From an uncultured Craurococcus sp. (GTDB lineage Bacteria; Pseudomonadota; Alphaproteobacteria; Acetobacterales; Acetobacteraceae), in contig CADCTD010000018.1 in NCBI GenBank assembly GCA_902805545.1, positions 1 to 64,000 of the forward strand: a DNA stretch of 64,000 nucleotides. The letters are read 5' to 3'. Shown one piece after another: positions 20,227-29,122 of the stretch; position 1 is the first letter of the stretch; every line of letters starts with the position of its first letter. Under the pieces are notes generated by a model. The model made no database searches. It had not been told where the DNA came from and was given only the letters and a program-made list of their open reading frames with translations. Made by a program: the position numbers and the translations under genes.

Positions 20227-20314
20227 GGCGGACTATCTGCCCATCCGGGATCACCTTCGCAAGCGTCACGCGGCGCAACAGTTCCGGGCATTATCGGTTA
20301 CATCCGACCAGTGC

Positions 20315-20320
20315 TATAGT
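20315..20320 (+). promoter_or_regulatory. Candidate -10 element for mlaA-mlaC
   Basis: An extended -10 (TGCTATAGT, hexamer 20315-20320) lies about 108 nt ahead of the mlaA start in the metF-mlaA gap. The -35 region TATCGG at 20292 is poor. It is the best promoter-like element in the gap, but weak alone. Confidence 0.3.
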
Positions 20321-20427
20321 GGGGGAGGTGTGGGCCTGTCGGCGCGGCATGGGGATGCATGGCATCCTGCCGATGAATCCCTATCTTGTACGCAACCATG
20401 CCAAGATTGATGAGGGCAACCGGACCG

Positions 20428-21264
20428 ATGCGCCAGCTCAACAGATTTCGTCTTTCCGGCGCCCGGGCTGCTCTCGCCGCCCCTTTGGCGGCCCCTCTCC
20501 TCGCGGCCGTCCTGCTGGCCGGCTGCGCGACGCGGCCGCTGGCCTCGGACCCGGATGCCGTCGCCGAGTACCGCCAGAACAACGACCCGGCGGAACCGAC
20601 CAACCGGCGGCTCTTCGCCGTCCACCAGACGATCGACCAGTATGCGCTGCGGCCGGTCGCGGTCGGCTACCGCGCGGTGGTGCCGCCGCCGGTGCGGACG
20701 GGCATCCGCAACGTGCTCGGCAACCTGCGGACGCCGGTGATCCTCGCCAATGACATGTTGCAAGGCGAATCGCGCCGGGCCGGCGACACGCTCGGGCGGT
20801 TCGTCATCAACTCGACGCTCGGCGTCGGCGGCATTTTCGACGTCGCGGAAAGCTGGTTCGGCGTGCGCGGCCATGCCGAGGATTACGGCCAGACCCTGGC
20901 GCGCTGGGGTGTCGGCGAAGGGCCCTTCCTCTTCATCCCCGTGCTCGGCCCCACCAACCCGCGCGACCTGGTGGGCTTCGGCCTCGGCATCGTCTCAGAC
21001 CCGCTGAGCTGGTTCGGCCAGGGCGCGGTGGTGGACGGGCTGGTCTATGGCCGTGCCGGGATGACCGTGGTCGACACGCGGGAGGGCCTGATCGAGACCC
21101 TCGACAGCGTGAACCGCACCTCGCTCGACCCCTATTCCACCCTGCGCAGCGCCTACCGCCAGCGCCGGGCCGCCGAGATCAGCAACGCGGGAGATGTCGC
21201 GCCCGCAGCCGCCGGCAGCACGGGCTTCGGAGTTGGCACCGGCATGGACCAGCAGCGCAGGTAA
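20428..21264 (+). CDS. mlaA: MlaA-family outer-membrane lipoprotein
   Basis: 278 residues from the ATG at 20428; in-frame ATGs at 20386, 20398 and 20410 are alternatives. The leader ends in the lipobox LLAGC (Cys33). The VacJ/MlaA core is clear: DPAEPTNRRLFAVHQTID, VRTGIRNVLGNLRTPVILAND, DTLGRFVINSTLGVGG, EDYGQTLARWGVGEG and a helical tail. MlaA forms the outer-membrane end of the pathway that removes misplaced phospholipids from the outer leaflet. mlaC follows 18 nt later, giving an mlaA-mlaC operon; the mlaFED permease is elsewhere. Confidence 0.94.
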   Translation: MRQLNRFRLSGARAALAAPLAAPLLAAVLLAGCATRPLASDPDAVAEYRQNNDPAEPTNRRLFAVHQTIDQYALRPVAVGYRAVVPPPVRTGIRNVLGNLRTPVILANDMLQGESRRAGDTLGRFVINSTLGVGGIFDVAESWFGVRGHAEDYGQTLARWGVGEGPFLFIPVLGPTNPRDLVGFGLGIVSDPLSWFGQGAVVDGLVYGRAGMTVVDTREGLIETLDSVNRTSLDPYSTLRSAYRQRRAAEISNAGDVAPAAAGSTGFGVGTGMDQQRR

Positions 21265-21282
21265 CGCCGGTCCAGGAGACAG

Positions 21283-21927
21283 ATGACCATGCAAGACCTC
21301 GACCGCCGCGCCCTCCTTGGCACGGCCATCTTCCTCACCACGGCGGGTTTCGCCGGGCCGGCGCTGGCCCAGGCGGATATCGGCCGTGCCGCGAATTTCA
21401 TCCAGTCGACCGGCCAGGAGCTGGTGGCGGCGGTCAACGACCAGACCCGCGACGTCGCCGTCCGCCGGCAGCGCGTCGCCGCCATCCTGCGCCGGGCCGT
21501 CGATGTGGAGGGCGTCGGCCGCTTCATTCTCGGCCGCTGGTGGCGCCAGGCCTCGCCGCAGGAGCAGCAGGAATACATGAAGCTCTTCGAGGAGACGCTG
21601 ATCCGCAACCTCTCCGCCCGCTTCGGCGAGTATCAGGGCGTGCGCTTCGCGCTCGGCCGGACGCAGCAGCGGACCGAGGACGACGTGCTGGTGAACACGG
21701 TCATCGAGCGGCCGAGCACGGCGCCCTTCTCGCTCGACTGGCGCGTGGCGGAGATCGGCGGGCAGCCGAAGGTCGTCGACGTGATCGCCGAGGGGACCTC
21801 GCTGCGGCTGACCCAGCGGAGCGAGTATTCCAGCGTGATCCAGCGCAACAACGGCTCGATCCCCGCGCTGCTGCAGGCGATGCGCGGGCAGATCCAGCAG
21901 CTGGCCCAGCGCGAGCAGGGGCGGTAG
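21283..21927 (+). CDS. mlaC: MlaC-family periplasmic phospholipid-binding protein
   Basis: 214 residues with a cleavable leader starting MTMQDLDRRALLG (twin Arg, possibly Tat) and ending in PALAQA. The mature part matches the Ttg2D/MlaC fold: RAANFIQSTGQELVAAV, VDVEGVGRFILGRWWRQA, YMKLFEETLIRNLSARFG and DVIAEGTSLRLTQRSEYSS. It ferries phospholipid between MlaA at the outer membrane and the MlaFED complex at the inner membrane. AGGAGACAG precedes the ATG at 21283. A strong hairpin follows, ending the operon. Confidence 0.93.
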   Translation: MTMQDLDRRALLGTAIFLTTAGFAGPALAQADIGRAANFIQSTGQELVAAVNDQTRDVAVRRQRVAAILRRAVDVEGVGRFILGRWWRQASPQEQQEYMKLFEETLIRNLSARFGEYQGVRFALGRTQQRTEDDVLVNTVIERPSTAPFSLDWRVAEIGGQPKVVDVIAEGTSLRLTQRSEYSSVIQRNNGSIPALLQAMRGQIQQLAQREQGR

Positions 21928-21989
21928 GGCGACCTCCGCTCGCACCGGCTAGCGCACCCCGTCCAGCCTGTTGTTTGGCCGGGCAGACC

Positions 21990-22025
21990 ACTCCGACCAG
22001 ATGCCTCTGTCTGATCGGAGTTTGC
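21990..22025. terminator. Bidirectional terminator between mlaC and DUF305 gene
   Basis: A 12-bp stem with one C/A mismatch (ACTCCGACCAGA, 21990-22001, with TCTGATCGGAGT, 22010-22021) and an 8-nt loop is followed by TTGCT. Two convergent genes end on either side, at 21927 and 22027, so it can serve both. Confidence 0.75.
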
Positions 22026-22026
22026 T

Positions 22027-23190
22027 CTAAGGCGCCCCGAGCCCGGGCGGCGACGGGCCAGGCTGGTCCATTGCCGCCGCGCCGGCGGGGCGGAGCGTGT
22101 TCTCGACGGCGATGCGGACGGCGGCCCAGCCCTCCACCCCCTGCATCAGGGCGATCTCGCCGCGCTGCTCATGGCGGATCGCATGCGCCATCACCCGGAG
22201 GCGCGGGTCGGCGGCGCGGCGCAGCGCCTCCTCGGCCATGGCGACGGCGCCGCGGTGGTGGAAGCTCATCGCCGCGACGAAGCCGGCATCGAAATCCCCG
22301 GCCGGGGCCGCGCGCAGCGACGCGACTGTGGCGGCGGGGAGCATCCCCGGCATGGAGGCATGGTCCTCGGGGCTCGCGGGCGGCAGGGCGGTGCCGAACC
22401 AGCTGCGGTGCCATTGGTCGAAGACGGCGATCTCGCCGCGCTGCTCTGCCACCATCAGCCCGGCGAGGGCGCGGAGGCGGGGCGCCGCGGCCCGCTCGGT
22501 GCCGAGCGCGGCGAGTTCCAGCCCCTGCGCATGATGGGCGGCCATCCGCCGCATATAGGCGGCGTCGAAGGCCGCATCGCCGCCCCAATGCGGCAGCTCG
22601 CGCCCCTGGCTGCCCAGCACGGCCAGCACGGCGAGGCCTGAGACCCCGACGGCCGCCAGCCCGGTCCAGAGCCGGGTGAAGCGGCGGATGCCAGGCCCTG
22701 GCTCGCGCCCCGCCATGCGCTCCCGCAGCCAGGGAAAGAACGGATAGAGCGAGGCCGAGCCGAGATGCACCAGCAGCCCGATCCAATAGGTCTGGTTCAG
22801 GGTGAAGACCGGCTGCCAGAAGGGCAGCAGCGGCACCAGCACGAACCATTCAACGGCGGAGGTGAAGACCGCCCAAGGCACGCCGATGAGCAGGATGGTC
22901 CAGGGGCCGAGCCCCGCCGTCCAGCGCCAGAGCAGGCCGAAGAAGACCACGGCCCAGGAGAAATCCGCCCATTGGTGGAAGAGGATGCCGCCGAGCAGGG
23001 TGCCCCATCCCGGCTCCGCCTGCAGCACGCCGTCGCGCAGCGGGATGGCGGCGACGACCATCCAGTCCACCGCCGCATCCCGCCCGATCCGCGCCGCCAG
23101 GAGCTGGGCGACCAGCGTCGAGAAGCTGCTGGTGAGGAGGCCGAGCACCGCCGCCGCGCGCCAGATGGGCCCCGGTGGCAGCAGCCTCAC
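22027..23190 (-). CDS. Membrane protein with C-terminal DUF305 (ferritin-like) domain
   Basis: 387 residues. About five transmembrane helices fill residues 1-200 (AAAVLGLLTSSFSTLVAQLL, FSWAVVFFGLLWRW, GPWTILLIGVPWAVFTSAV), with WADFSWAVV and SAVEWFV loops. The C-terminal 190 residues carry two DUF305-type half-repeats with paired His: MRRMAAHHAQGLELA and MSFHHRGAVAMAEEAL. DUF305 proteins occur in copper-handling and periplasmic contexts; function here is unknown. The GTG at 23190 overlaps the upstream GNAT stop (GTGA), showing translational coupling. The membrane/DUF305 fusion is unusual, as most DUF305 proteins are soluble. Confidence 0.78.
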   Translation of the reverse strand: MRLLPPGPIWRAAAVLGLLTSSFSTLVAQLLAARIGRDAAVDWMVVAAIPLRDGVLQAEPGWGTLLGGILFHQWADFSWAVVFFGLLWRWTAGLGPWTILLIGVPWAVFTSAVEWFVLVPLLPFWQPVFTLNQTYWIGLLVHLGSASLYPFFPWLRERMAGREPGPGIRRFTRLWTGLAAVGVSGLAVLAVLGSQGRELPHWGGDAAFDAAYMRRMAAHHAQGLELAALGTERAAAPRLRALAGLMVAEQRGEIAVFDQWHRSWFGTALPPASPEDHASMPGMLPAATVASLRAAPAGDFDAGFVAAMSFHHRGAVAMAEEALRRAADPRLRVMAHAIRHEQRGEIALMQGVEGWAAVRIAVENTLRPAGAAAMDQPGPSPPGLGAP

Positions 23191-23711
23191 GCGAGGCTTT
23201 CGAAAACGATCATATGGCGCCCGCGGTAGTCGAAGGCATCGCATTCCACCATGCCGATGTCGCTCAACACGTGGCGGGAGGCATGGTTCTGCTCCCAGGC
23301 GACGGCGATGATGCGGGCAAGGCCGGCCCGGTGGCCGAATTCGAGCCCCGCCCTCGCCGCCTCCCGCGCATAGCCTTGGCCGCGGCATTCCGGCCAGAGG
23401 GCGAAGCGGAGAGCGATGCCGCGCCCGTCCGGCCGCTCCATCAGCCCGGAGATGCCGAGGAACTCGCCGCTCTCGGTATGGAAGACGCACCAGGTGCCGT
23501 AGCCGCGCTGCGACCAGAAGGCGATGTCGTCCTCCAGCTCCGCCCGCGTCATCGCCGGAGTGCGGATGCCGTGCAGCATCAGCTCGAAGACGCGCGTGTC
23601 GCCCTTCAGCCGGACAAGGTCCGGCAGGTTCTCCTTGCCCGGCGGCGCGAGGGTCAGCCGCGCCGTGCGGACCAGCCGTGCCGGCATGGGCACGGGATGC
23701 GCATGGCCCAT
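23187..23711 (-). CDS. RimJ/RimL-type GNAT acetyltransferase
   Basis: 174 residues from the ATG at 23711. RimJ-like layout: VRTARLTLAPPGKEN at the start, a central W-S-Q-R-G-Y-G-T-W strand, motif A LRFALWPECRGQGYAREAA and the acceptor-site region IIAVAWEQNHASRHVLSDIGM. This family modifies protein N-termini or small molecules using acetyl-CoA. It starts 7 nt after the ettA stop and is coupled downstream to the DUF305 membrane gene, so the three form one transcript. Confidence 0.85.
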   Translation of the reverse strand: MGHAHPVPMPARLVRTARLTLAPPGKENLPDLVRLKGDTRVFELMLHGIRTPAMTRAELEDDIAFWSQRGYGTWCVFHTESGEFLGISGLMERPDGRGIALRFALWPECRGQGYAREAARAGLEFGHRAGLARIIAVAWEQNHASRHVLSDIGMVECDAFDYRGRHMIVFESLA

Positions 23712-23718
23712 GCGCCGG

Positions 23719-25404
<1,686 letters not shown>

Positions 25405-25561
25405 CGGTCCTGAGGGGGCGTTTGGCCCTGGTTTCTAGCGAAGGGGGCGGGTGATTGAAAGCGCCGCCCGGGCATGGGACGGTCCGCGCGCCGATCAACG
25501 CGATGCCATGCGGCTGAGGGTCCCGGCCGCCATCAGGCGCAGCATCCAAGAGGAGTCCGCC

Positions 25562-26134
25562 ATGCGCCTTCCCCTGATCAAGCCAGACGCGCTGACCGAG
25601 GAGCAGAAGCCGCTCTATGCCGACATGCGCGCCGGCATCGAGAAGAATTTCAAGGGTTTCGCCACGATCGACGGCGAGGGCGCGCTGCTCGGCCCGTGGA
25701 ACCCGTGGCTGCACCAGCCGCAATTCGGCGGGCCGATCTGGGAACTGACCAAGGCGATGTCCTTCTCGCCGAGCCTGCCGAAGCCCGTGCGGGAGATCGC
25801 CATCCTCGTCACGGGCGCGCATTTCCACTCGGCCTATGAAATCTACGCGCATGTCATCGCCGCCGAACAGCGCGGCCTCGCCGACGACACCCTTGCGACC
25901 ATCGTCGCCGGCCAGCGGCCGGGCGACCTGCCGCGCGACCAGGCCATCGCCTATGACATCGCCTCGGCGCTGGTGAATGGCGGGGTGCTGCCGGCGCTGA
26001 GCTACCGGCAGGCGGTGCAGGAGTTCGGCGAGCGTGGCGCGGCGGAGCTGATCTACCTGGTCGGGCTCTACTGCATGGTCTCGGTGACGCTGAACGGCTT
26101 CGACGTGCCGGTGCCCGAGGAGGAGCGGCGCTGA
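25562..26134 (+). CDS. Carboxymuconolactone decarboxylase (CMD/AhpD-like) family protein
   Basis: 190 residues, all-helical. The CMD core is the segment KPVREIAILVTGAHFHSAYE plus IYAHV, where the AhpD CxxC redox pair is absent and His/Glu residues are kept; the family includes gamma-carboxymuconolactone decarboxylases and many uncharacterised proteins. N-terminal ALTEEQKPLYADMRAGIEK is typical of soil-bacterial members. The ATG at 25562 has AGAGGAG at a good distance, which rules out the longer open frame from 25451. It stands alone, divergent from ettA. Substrate unknown. Confidence 0.78.
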   Translation: MRLPLIKPDALTEEQKPLYADMRAGIEKNFKGFATIDGEGALLGPWNPWLHQPQFGGPIWELTKAMSFSPSLPKPVREIAILVTGAHFHSAYEIYAHVIAAEQRGLADDTLATIVAGQRPGDLPRDQAIAYDIASALVNGGVLPALSYRQAVQEFGERGAAELIYLVGLYCMVSVTLNGFDVPVPEEERR

Positions 26135-26325
26135 GCATGCGCCCCGGCACCGCGGCGCGGCCGAGGCACCGTATCGCCGCCCGGCGCCTGAGGCCCCGCA
26201 TCGGCCTTCGCGGCAAGGCTTGCGGAAGCCGAGGCTGCCCGGCTGCGGTTCCGAACCGCCTGCCGCCGGGGGTGCGGCTGTTGCCGGGGCCAACGGCCAC
26301 GGTGAGTATGGGCGAATGAGCGCGA

Positions 26326-26398
26326 TGGGCCCGGCAGGACTCGAACCTGCAACCAAACCGTTATGAGCGGTCCGCTCTGACCGTTGAGCTACAGGCCC
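26326..26398 (-). tRNA. tRNA with CAT anticodon (Ile2 or elongator Met)
   Basis: A 73-nt cloverleaf folds fully on the minus strand: acceptor GGGCCTG/CGGGCCC (one T-G wobble), D stem GCTC/GAGC, anticodon stem GACCG/CGGTT with loop CTCATAA (anticodon CAT), T arm GCAGG-TTCGAAT-CCTGC and discriminator A. No CCA is encoded. The variable-loop and acceptor pattern resembles tRNA-Ile2, whose C34 is converted to lysidine by TilS, more than elongator Met, but identity cannot be settled by eye. It lies alone between a CMD gene and a CoA-binding gene. Confidence 0.93.
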
Positions 26399-26457
26399 CT
26401 CGCCCGCTGAGGAATGCCGGGCGGCGCGGCGGAAGGCAAGCATCGGAGGCAAGGTCC

Positions 26458-26883
26458 ATGAGCGACGAGGACATCCGCGACATCCTGCTGACCACCCGAC
26501 GGATCGCCGTGGTCGGCGCCTCGGCGCGGCCGGAGCGGCCGAGCCATGGCGTCGCCGGCTTTTTAGTCGAGCGCGGCTACGTGGTGACGCCGGTCAATCC
26601 CGGCCTCGCCGGCGGGGTGCTGCATGGGGCGGCGGTGGCGCCGAGCCTCGAGGCGGCGGGGCCGCTCGACATGGTCGATGTCTTCCGCCGCAGCGAGGAG
26701 GCAGGGGCGGTGGTGGATGAGGCGATTCGCCTCGGTGCCCGCAGCGTCTGGTTGCAGCTTGGCGTGCGCGATGACGCGGCCGGCGAGCGGGCGCGGGCGG
26801 CCGGGCTGCGCTTCGTGCAGAATCGCTGCCCGGTGATCGAATGGCGGCGGCTCGGCCTGCCGGGACGCATCGCTGCCGCTTGA
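26458..26883 (+). CDS. CoA-binding domain protein (YccU-like)
   Basis: 141 residues forming a single Rossmann CoA_binding_2 domain: IAVVGASARPERPSHGVAGF, then GYVVTPVNPGLAGG, PLDMVDVFRRSEEAG and ARSVWLQLGVRDDAAG, ending in FVQNRCPVIEWRRLG. The family resembles the succinyl-CoA synthetase alpha N-domain and binds CoA or a related ligand; the physiological role is unknown. Length and motif order are standard. Start ATG at 26458. Confidence 0.9.
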   Translation: MSDEDIRDILLTTRRIAVVGASARPERPSHGVAGFLVERGYVVTPVNPGLAGGVLHGAAVAPSLEAAGPLDMVDVFRRSEEAGAVVDEAIRLGARSVWLQLGVRDDAAGERARAAGLRFVQNRCPVIEWRRLGLPGRIAAA

Positions 26884-26988
26884 AACGGTTCGGGTGCCGG
26901 GCCACTTCGCCGGCATGGCCGCGAGGGCCGGACCAGCCCGGGAACAGGGCGGCGGCTGCTGGGGCGAGGCCAGGGAGACACGAGGACC

Positions 26989-27774
26989 ATGAACGACGAC
27001 GAACGCCGCATCATCAGCCAGTTCGTGGAGCGGATCGCCGGCGCATCGCCGGCCGCACCCGCGCCGGGGCCTTGGGGAGGCAGCAGCGTGCCGGCGACCC
27101 AGTCGCGGCCGACCCTGCCGCCGGTCGACCGCGAGGCGGATACTCTGATCGCCGACCTCTTCGCCCGCTACCCGGAGGCGCGCTACCGCATCACCCAGAC
27201 CGCCTTCGTGCAGGAGGCAGCGCTGGTCGAGGCGCAGAACCGCATCCGCCAGCTGGAATGGGAGGTGCAGAATGCGCATGCCCAGGCCCAGGCGGCGCAG
27301 CAGCCGCGCAGCGGCGGGTTGTTCGGCGGCATGTTCGGTGGGGGTGGCGCCAGCCGGCCGCAGCCGCAGATGACGCCGCCGCCGCAGCCGGTCTATCCGC
27401 CGGGCCACAACCCGGGGATGCTGCAGCAGCGTGGGGGCTCCGGCTTCCTTGGCACGGCGCTGACCACGGCGGCAGGCGTCGCCGGCGGCATGGTGCTCGG
27501 CAACATGCTGATGAATTCCTTCTCCGGCAGTGGCGGCGCCGCGGCAGCCGCCTCCGACCCCACCGGCGGCGGGGCCTTCGGGCAGGAGGCCGTGCCGGCT
27601 TCCTCGCCCTGGACCGACCCCGGCGCGGCCGCGGCTGACCAGGGCTGGGGCAGCGGCGGCCAGGACCATGCCGCCACCCAGGACGCGACGGGCGGCGGCT
27701 ACGACACGGGCGCCAGCAACTACGACACCGGCGGCATGGACGATGCCGGCGGCGACTACGACGAAGAGGTCTGA
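26989..27774 (+). CDS. DUF2076-domain protein
   Basis: 261 residues. The N-terminus MNDDERRIISQFVERIAG, the phrase PPVDREADTLIADLFARYPE and RITQTAFVQEAALVEAQNRI are diagnostic of DUF2076 (COG3416), a proteobacterial family without known function. The middle holds a Gly-rich stretch (GGLFGGMFGGGGASR) and a hydrophobic segment FLGTALTTAAGVAGGMVLGN. The last about 60 residues are acidic, with Tyr-Asp-Thr-Gly repeats (GGGYDTGASNYDTGGMDD). It is probably peripherally membrane-linked and partly disordered. It ends just ahead of a large hairpin that overlaps the LysR start. Confidence 0.82.
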   Translation: MNDDERRIISQFVERIAGASPAAPAPGPWGGSSVPATQSRPTLPPVDREADTLIADLFARYPEARYRITQTAFVQEAALVEAQNRIRQLEWEVQNAHAQAQAAQQPRSGGLFGGMFGGGGASRPQPQMTPPPQPVYPPGHNPGMLQQRGGSGFLGTALTTAAGVAGGMVLGNMLMNSFSGSGGAAAAASDPTGGGAFGQEAVPASSPWTDPGAAAADQGWGSGGQDHAATQDATGGGYDTGASNYDTGGMDDAGGDYDEEV

Positions 27775-27782
27775 TTGATGCC

Positions 27783-27815
27783 GCGCATGGGCTGAGGGAT
27801 GCTCGGCCCATGCGC
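27783..27815 (+). promoter_or_regulatory. 14-bp hairpin enclosing the LysR ribosome-binding site and start codon
   Basis: GCGCATGGGC (27783-27792) is perfectly inverted at 27806-27815, and the stem continues inward with one T-G wobble and GAG/CTC to a 5-nt GGATG loop. The LysR start ATG (27810-27812) lies within the 3' arm and the GAGGG ribosome-binding site in the inner stem. The element can act as an RNA lid on translation, as an operator palindrome, or as a U-less terminator of the DUF2076 transcript. Confidence 0.6.
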
Positions 27816-28679
27816 ATCCCGGACCTTGACCTCGACCTGCTCCGCTGCTTCGTCGCCGTGGCGGAGCGCGGTGGCTTCACCGCCGCCGGGGCGGCGCTCG
27901 GCCTCACCCAGTCCGCCGTCAGCCTGAAGGTGAAGCGGCTGGAGGAGGTGGTGCAGCGCCGCGTGCTCGAGCGCACCAGCCGCAGTGTCGTGCTCACGCG
28001 GGATGGCGAGACGCTGCTCGCCTATGCGCGGCGCATCCTGGCCCTCAATGACGAGGCGGTGCGGCGGATGGTCGCGCCGCCGGTGGCCGGGCGGCTCCGC
28101 CTCGGCGTCGCCGACCATTTCGTGCCGCGCAACCTGGCGCCGCTGCTCGCCCGCTTCGCCCGCACCTATCCCGAGGTCGCCCTCGAGGTGGAGGTCGGCC
28201 GCAGCCATGAGCTGCGCGCGGCGCAGGAGCGGGGCGCGCTCGACCTGGTGCTGGGCAAGCGTCGGGATGGCGAGACGGAGGGCCGGCCGATCTGGACCGA
28301 GGCGGTGGTCTGGGTCGCGGCCCCGGACTGGGTGGCGCCGGCCGGACGCCCCCTGCCGCTGGCGATGCTGCCGCCGGGCTGCATGTTCCGCGACCGGGCG
28401 CTGGCGGCACTGGCCCGGGCGGGGATGGGCTTCGAGGTGGTTTATGTCTCGGCCAGCCTCCTCGGCGTCGCCGCGGCGGCGCAGGCGGGCTTCGCGCTGA
28501 GCGTGCTGGGGCGCAGCGGGATGCCGCCGGGCCTGGTCGAGGTGCCGGGCCTGCCGGCGCTCGGGACGGCGGAGATGTGCGTCTTCGGCGATGCCGCGGG
28601 GCAGAACCCGCTGGCCGAGCCGCTCGTCCATTTCATCCGGGAGAGCCTGGAGGGTCCAGGGCTGGCGGCGGCGGCCTGA
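27810..28679 (+). CDS. LysR-family transcriptional regulator
   Basis: 289 residues. The N-terminal winged helix-turn-helix is LDLDLLRCFVAVAERGGFTA, then AAGAALGLTQSAVSLKVKRL (residues 6-52), followed by the linker helix and a periplasmic-binding-like effector domain from about 90 (GRLRLGVADHFVPRNLAPLL). This matches the subfamily often annotated as GcvA/DhcR-like. No divergently transcribed partner exists: the upstream gene is on the same strand, and a chemotaxis remnant lies downstream. The start codon is inside a 14-bp hairpin, suggesting translational or autogenous control. Targets unknown. Confidence 0.9.
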   Translation: MRIPDLDLDLLRCFVAVAERGGFTAAGAALGLTQSAVSLKVKRLEEVVQRRVLERTSRSVVLTRDGETLLAYARRILALNDEAVRRMVAPPVAGRLRLGVADHFVPRNLAPLLARFARTYPEVALEVEVGRSHELRAAQERGALDLVLGKRRDGETEGRPIWTEAVVWVAAPDWVAPAGRPLPLAMLPPGCMFRDRALAALARAGMGFEVVYVSASLLGVAAAAQAGFALSVLGRSGMPPGLVEVPGLPALGTAEMCVFGDAAGQNPLAEPLVHFIRESLEGPGLAAAA

Positions 28680-28700
28680 GCCGGACGCCCGCGCAGGGCC

Positions 28701-28847
28701 TCACGCCGCCCTCACCTCCGACAGGAAGGCGCCGGCGGCGCCGGTAGTGCCGGTGACCTCGCGCCGCCCCTCCGCCGCGCGCTGGACGTTCTGCGCGATC
28801 CCGCGGGTCGCCGCGCCCTGCTGCTCGAGCGCGGCGACGGTCGAGGC
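28701..28847 (-). pseudogene. Remnant of a methyl-accepting chemotaxis protein (C-terminal end)
   Basis: On the minus strand this stretch reads ASTVAALEQQGAATRGIAQ and then NVQRAAEGRREVTG, which closely follows the end of the MCP signalling hairpin (AIEEQ-AAT-EIA-NVQ-AA-GT-EV). It jumps directly to FLSEVRAA, the usual MCP C-terminus. About 30-40 residues normally lying between these blocks are missing, and no receptor, HAMP or upstream signalling sequence precedes it. It is therefore a decayed 3' end carrying an internal deletion. The open frame extends to 29042 but the extra part is not recognisable. Confidence 0.65.
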
Positions 28848-29122
28848 AGGGCGGGCGGTTTCGTCCCGCCAGGGCTCGCCTCGCCGGGAGAAACCGCCGC
28901 CACTGTGGCAGAGCTCCCCGGCATCGGGCAGGCCCTGGGCGCGGGCCCCGCGGTATTCCGCTGCAGCCGTGTCGCACCGGGCGGAGCGGACGGCGATCCT
29001 TTCCTCGAGCAGGACCGGCCCGATGCCGGTTGCACGCGGCATGACGGAAGGCTAACCCGGAAGCGCCGGACACTGCCCGCGCCGCCCGGAACGGCGCGGC
29101 GTCACCTGATCGGGGCCCGCCC
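28848..29122. other. Non-coding stretch, probably decayed chemoreceptor DNA
   Basis: No supported gene. None of the three minus-strand frames continues the MCP similarity upstream of 28847. The sequence is GC-rich, without RBS-led open frames of coding character. The MFS gene starts at 29123. I see no transposon ends or direct repeats that would explain the loss. Confidence 0.5.

Noticed and set aside
26135-26325. Small open frame between the CMD gene and the CAT tRNA
   Set aside because: No RBS, Arg/Pro-rich composition, no similarity to known proteins; treated as non-coding.
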